NCBI GenBank assembly: GCA_046483125.1
Contig: JAWODU010000093.1
Coordinates: forward strand, 1 to 13,964
Length of the DNA: 13,964 nt
Reading direction: 5' to 3'
Source: JAWODU01 sp046483125
GTDB taxonomy: Bacteria > Verrucomicrobiota > Kiritimatiellia > UBA8416 > JAWODU01
Shown here: piece by piece, positions 13,365 through 13,964 of the stretch
Layout: each line of letters starts with the position of its first letter
Numbering within the stretch: the first letter of the stretch is position 1
Translations under genes and position numbers: made by a program
The notes under the pieces: generated by a model
What the model was told of the DNA's origin: nothing
The model's input: only the letters and a program-made list of their open reading frames with translations
The model's database searches: none

Positions 13365-13964
13365 ATGAACAATGAGCAACAGTCAGTTCCTCTCATACCG
13401 CCTCACGGCGGCACACTCAAGCCGATGCTTGCGCCTCAAGACCGGCGCAAGGAACTTTTACAGGAAGCCCGGGCTCTTCCCGGGATCAGAATGTCTTCAC
13501 GCGAAACTTCCGACCTCATCATGCTCGGAACCGGGGCTTTCAGCCCGCTTGAAGGCTTCATGCGCCGGAAGGATTATCTGAATGTGGTAAACAGCATGCA
13601 TATGGAGGACGGCACGCTGTGGCCGATCCCAGTGACTCTCTCGGTCACGCGGGAGGCGGCCGATAATTTTAAAGAGGGTTCCTCTGCGGCACTGGTGGAC
13701 GATGAAAGCGGCGCCCTGATGGGTACGCTTGAAGTGGAAGAATGCTATGAATACGACAAGGAAAAAGAAGCTAAAGAGGTTTTTCGCACAACCGATTCCG
13801 AACACCCGGGGGTCGCCAAGGTCTTCGCTCAGAATGACGTGCTCCTGGCAGGCAGGGTAACTGTTTTCAGCGAGCTGAATTTTCCGGAACGCTTCGGGGA
13901 TTATTACCTCCGCCCCGCTGAAACCAGGGCAATCTTCGCTGAACGCGGGTGGAAAACAATCGCG
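13365..13964 (+). CDS. sat: Sulfate adenylyltransferase (ATP sulfurylase), N-terminal part
   Basis: The frame is open from an ATG at 13365 to the right edge (200 residues). LIPPHGG near the start, SRETSDLIMLGTGAFSPLEGFM and GTLWPIPVTLSV match the N-terminal PUA-like domain of the homo-oligomeric Sat found in sulfate reducers, sulfur oxidisers and many other bacteria. The enzyme forms adenylyl sulfate and pyrophosphate from sulfate and ATP, or the reverse. The window ends before the QxRNP and HxxH catalytic motifs. The ribosome site CGGAGA lies 8 bases before the ATG. It is divergent from the lipoprotein gene and looks unrelated to the glycan genes. Whether it serves assimilation or a dissimilatory pathway depends on genes beyond the window. 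Confidence 0.95.
   Translation, partial: MNNEQQSVPLIPPHGGTLKPMLAPQDRRKELLQEARALPGIRMSSRETSDLIMLGTGAFSPLEGFMRRKDYLNVVNSMHMEDGTLWPIPVTLSVTREAADNFKEGSSAALVDDESGALMGTLEVEECYEYDKEKEAKEVFRTTDSEHPGVAKVFAQNDVLLAGRVTVFSELNFPERFGDYYLRPAETRAIFAERGWKTIA

Overview
The window reads as a piece of an environmental bacterial genome with GC-rich housekeeping-type genes: a surface-polysaccharide region, an accessory island and the start of a sulfur-metabolism gene. The IS4-type transposase ending in a YLPGF-like tail, the membrane-bound 4,6-dehydratase and the dissimilatory-type ATP sulfurylase together would suit a member of the PVC group (for example Kiritimatiellota or another Verrucomicrobiota), but no rRNA or other taxonomic marker is present and this placement is weak inference.

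Left region (1-2486, minus strand): a compact three-gene operon for a nonulosonic (sialic/legionaminic/pseudaminic-like) acid. It runs CMP-sugar synthetase (neuA-like), N-acetyl sugar amidotransferase (PP-loop/CxxC type), then a neuB-like synthase cut by the window edge. An IS4-family insertion sequence (about 2534-3863) sits directly upstream of neuA and may separate the operon from its native promoter.

Middle region (about 3999-8896, minus strand): the most unusual part. A 161-residue MarR/GbsR-like regulator is followed by an array built on one PaaX-like regulator gene (7907-8716). A 40-bp palindrome occurs four times (4683, 6539, 7841, 8857). Three of the four copies are perfect and one has two changes. 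Three copies lie just downstream of a PaaX 3' end: one belongs to the intact gene, and two belong to severed 3' fragments of about 60 codons. Between these repeated ends lie cargo genes: an AAA_14/DUF4143 ATPase in one module, and a MazF/PemK toxin with its small partner plus a scrap of a second ATPase in the other. The layout resembles tandem insertion of cassettes at the 3' end of a target gene, each restoring that end. A degenerate relative of the palindrome core lies at 13185-13207, about 4.3 kb from the nearest array copy, in the promoter region of a lipoprotein gene.

Right region (9326-12394): a membrane-bound nucleoside-diphosphate-sugar 4,6-dehydratase (CapD/WbpM/PglF family, plus strand) converges on a DegT/DnrJ/EryC1 aminotransferase (minus strand). 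Together they could make an amino-sugar precursor for the same kind of glycan as the left operon. Upstream of the aminotransferase are a strong intrinsic terminator almost touching its start codon and a small two-repeat lipoprotein gene (12484-13128). Divergent from the lipoprotein gene, sat (ATP sulfurylase) begins at 13365 and runs off the window.
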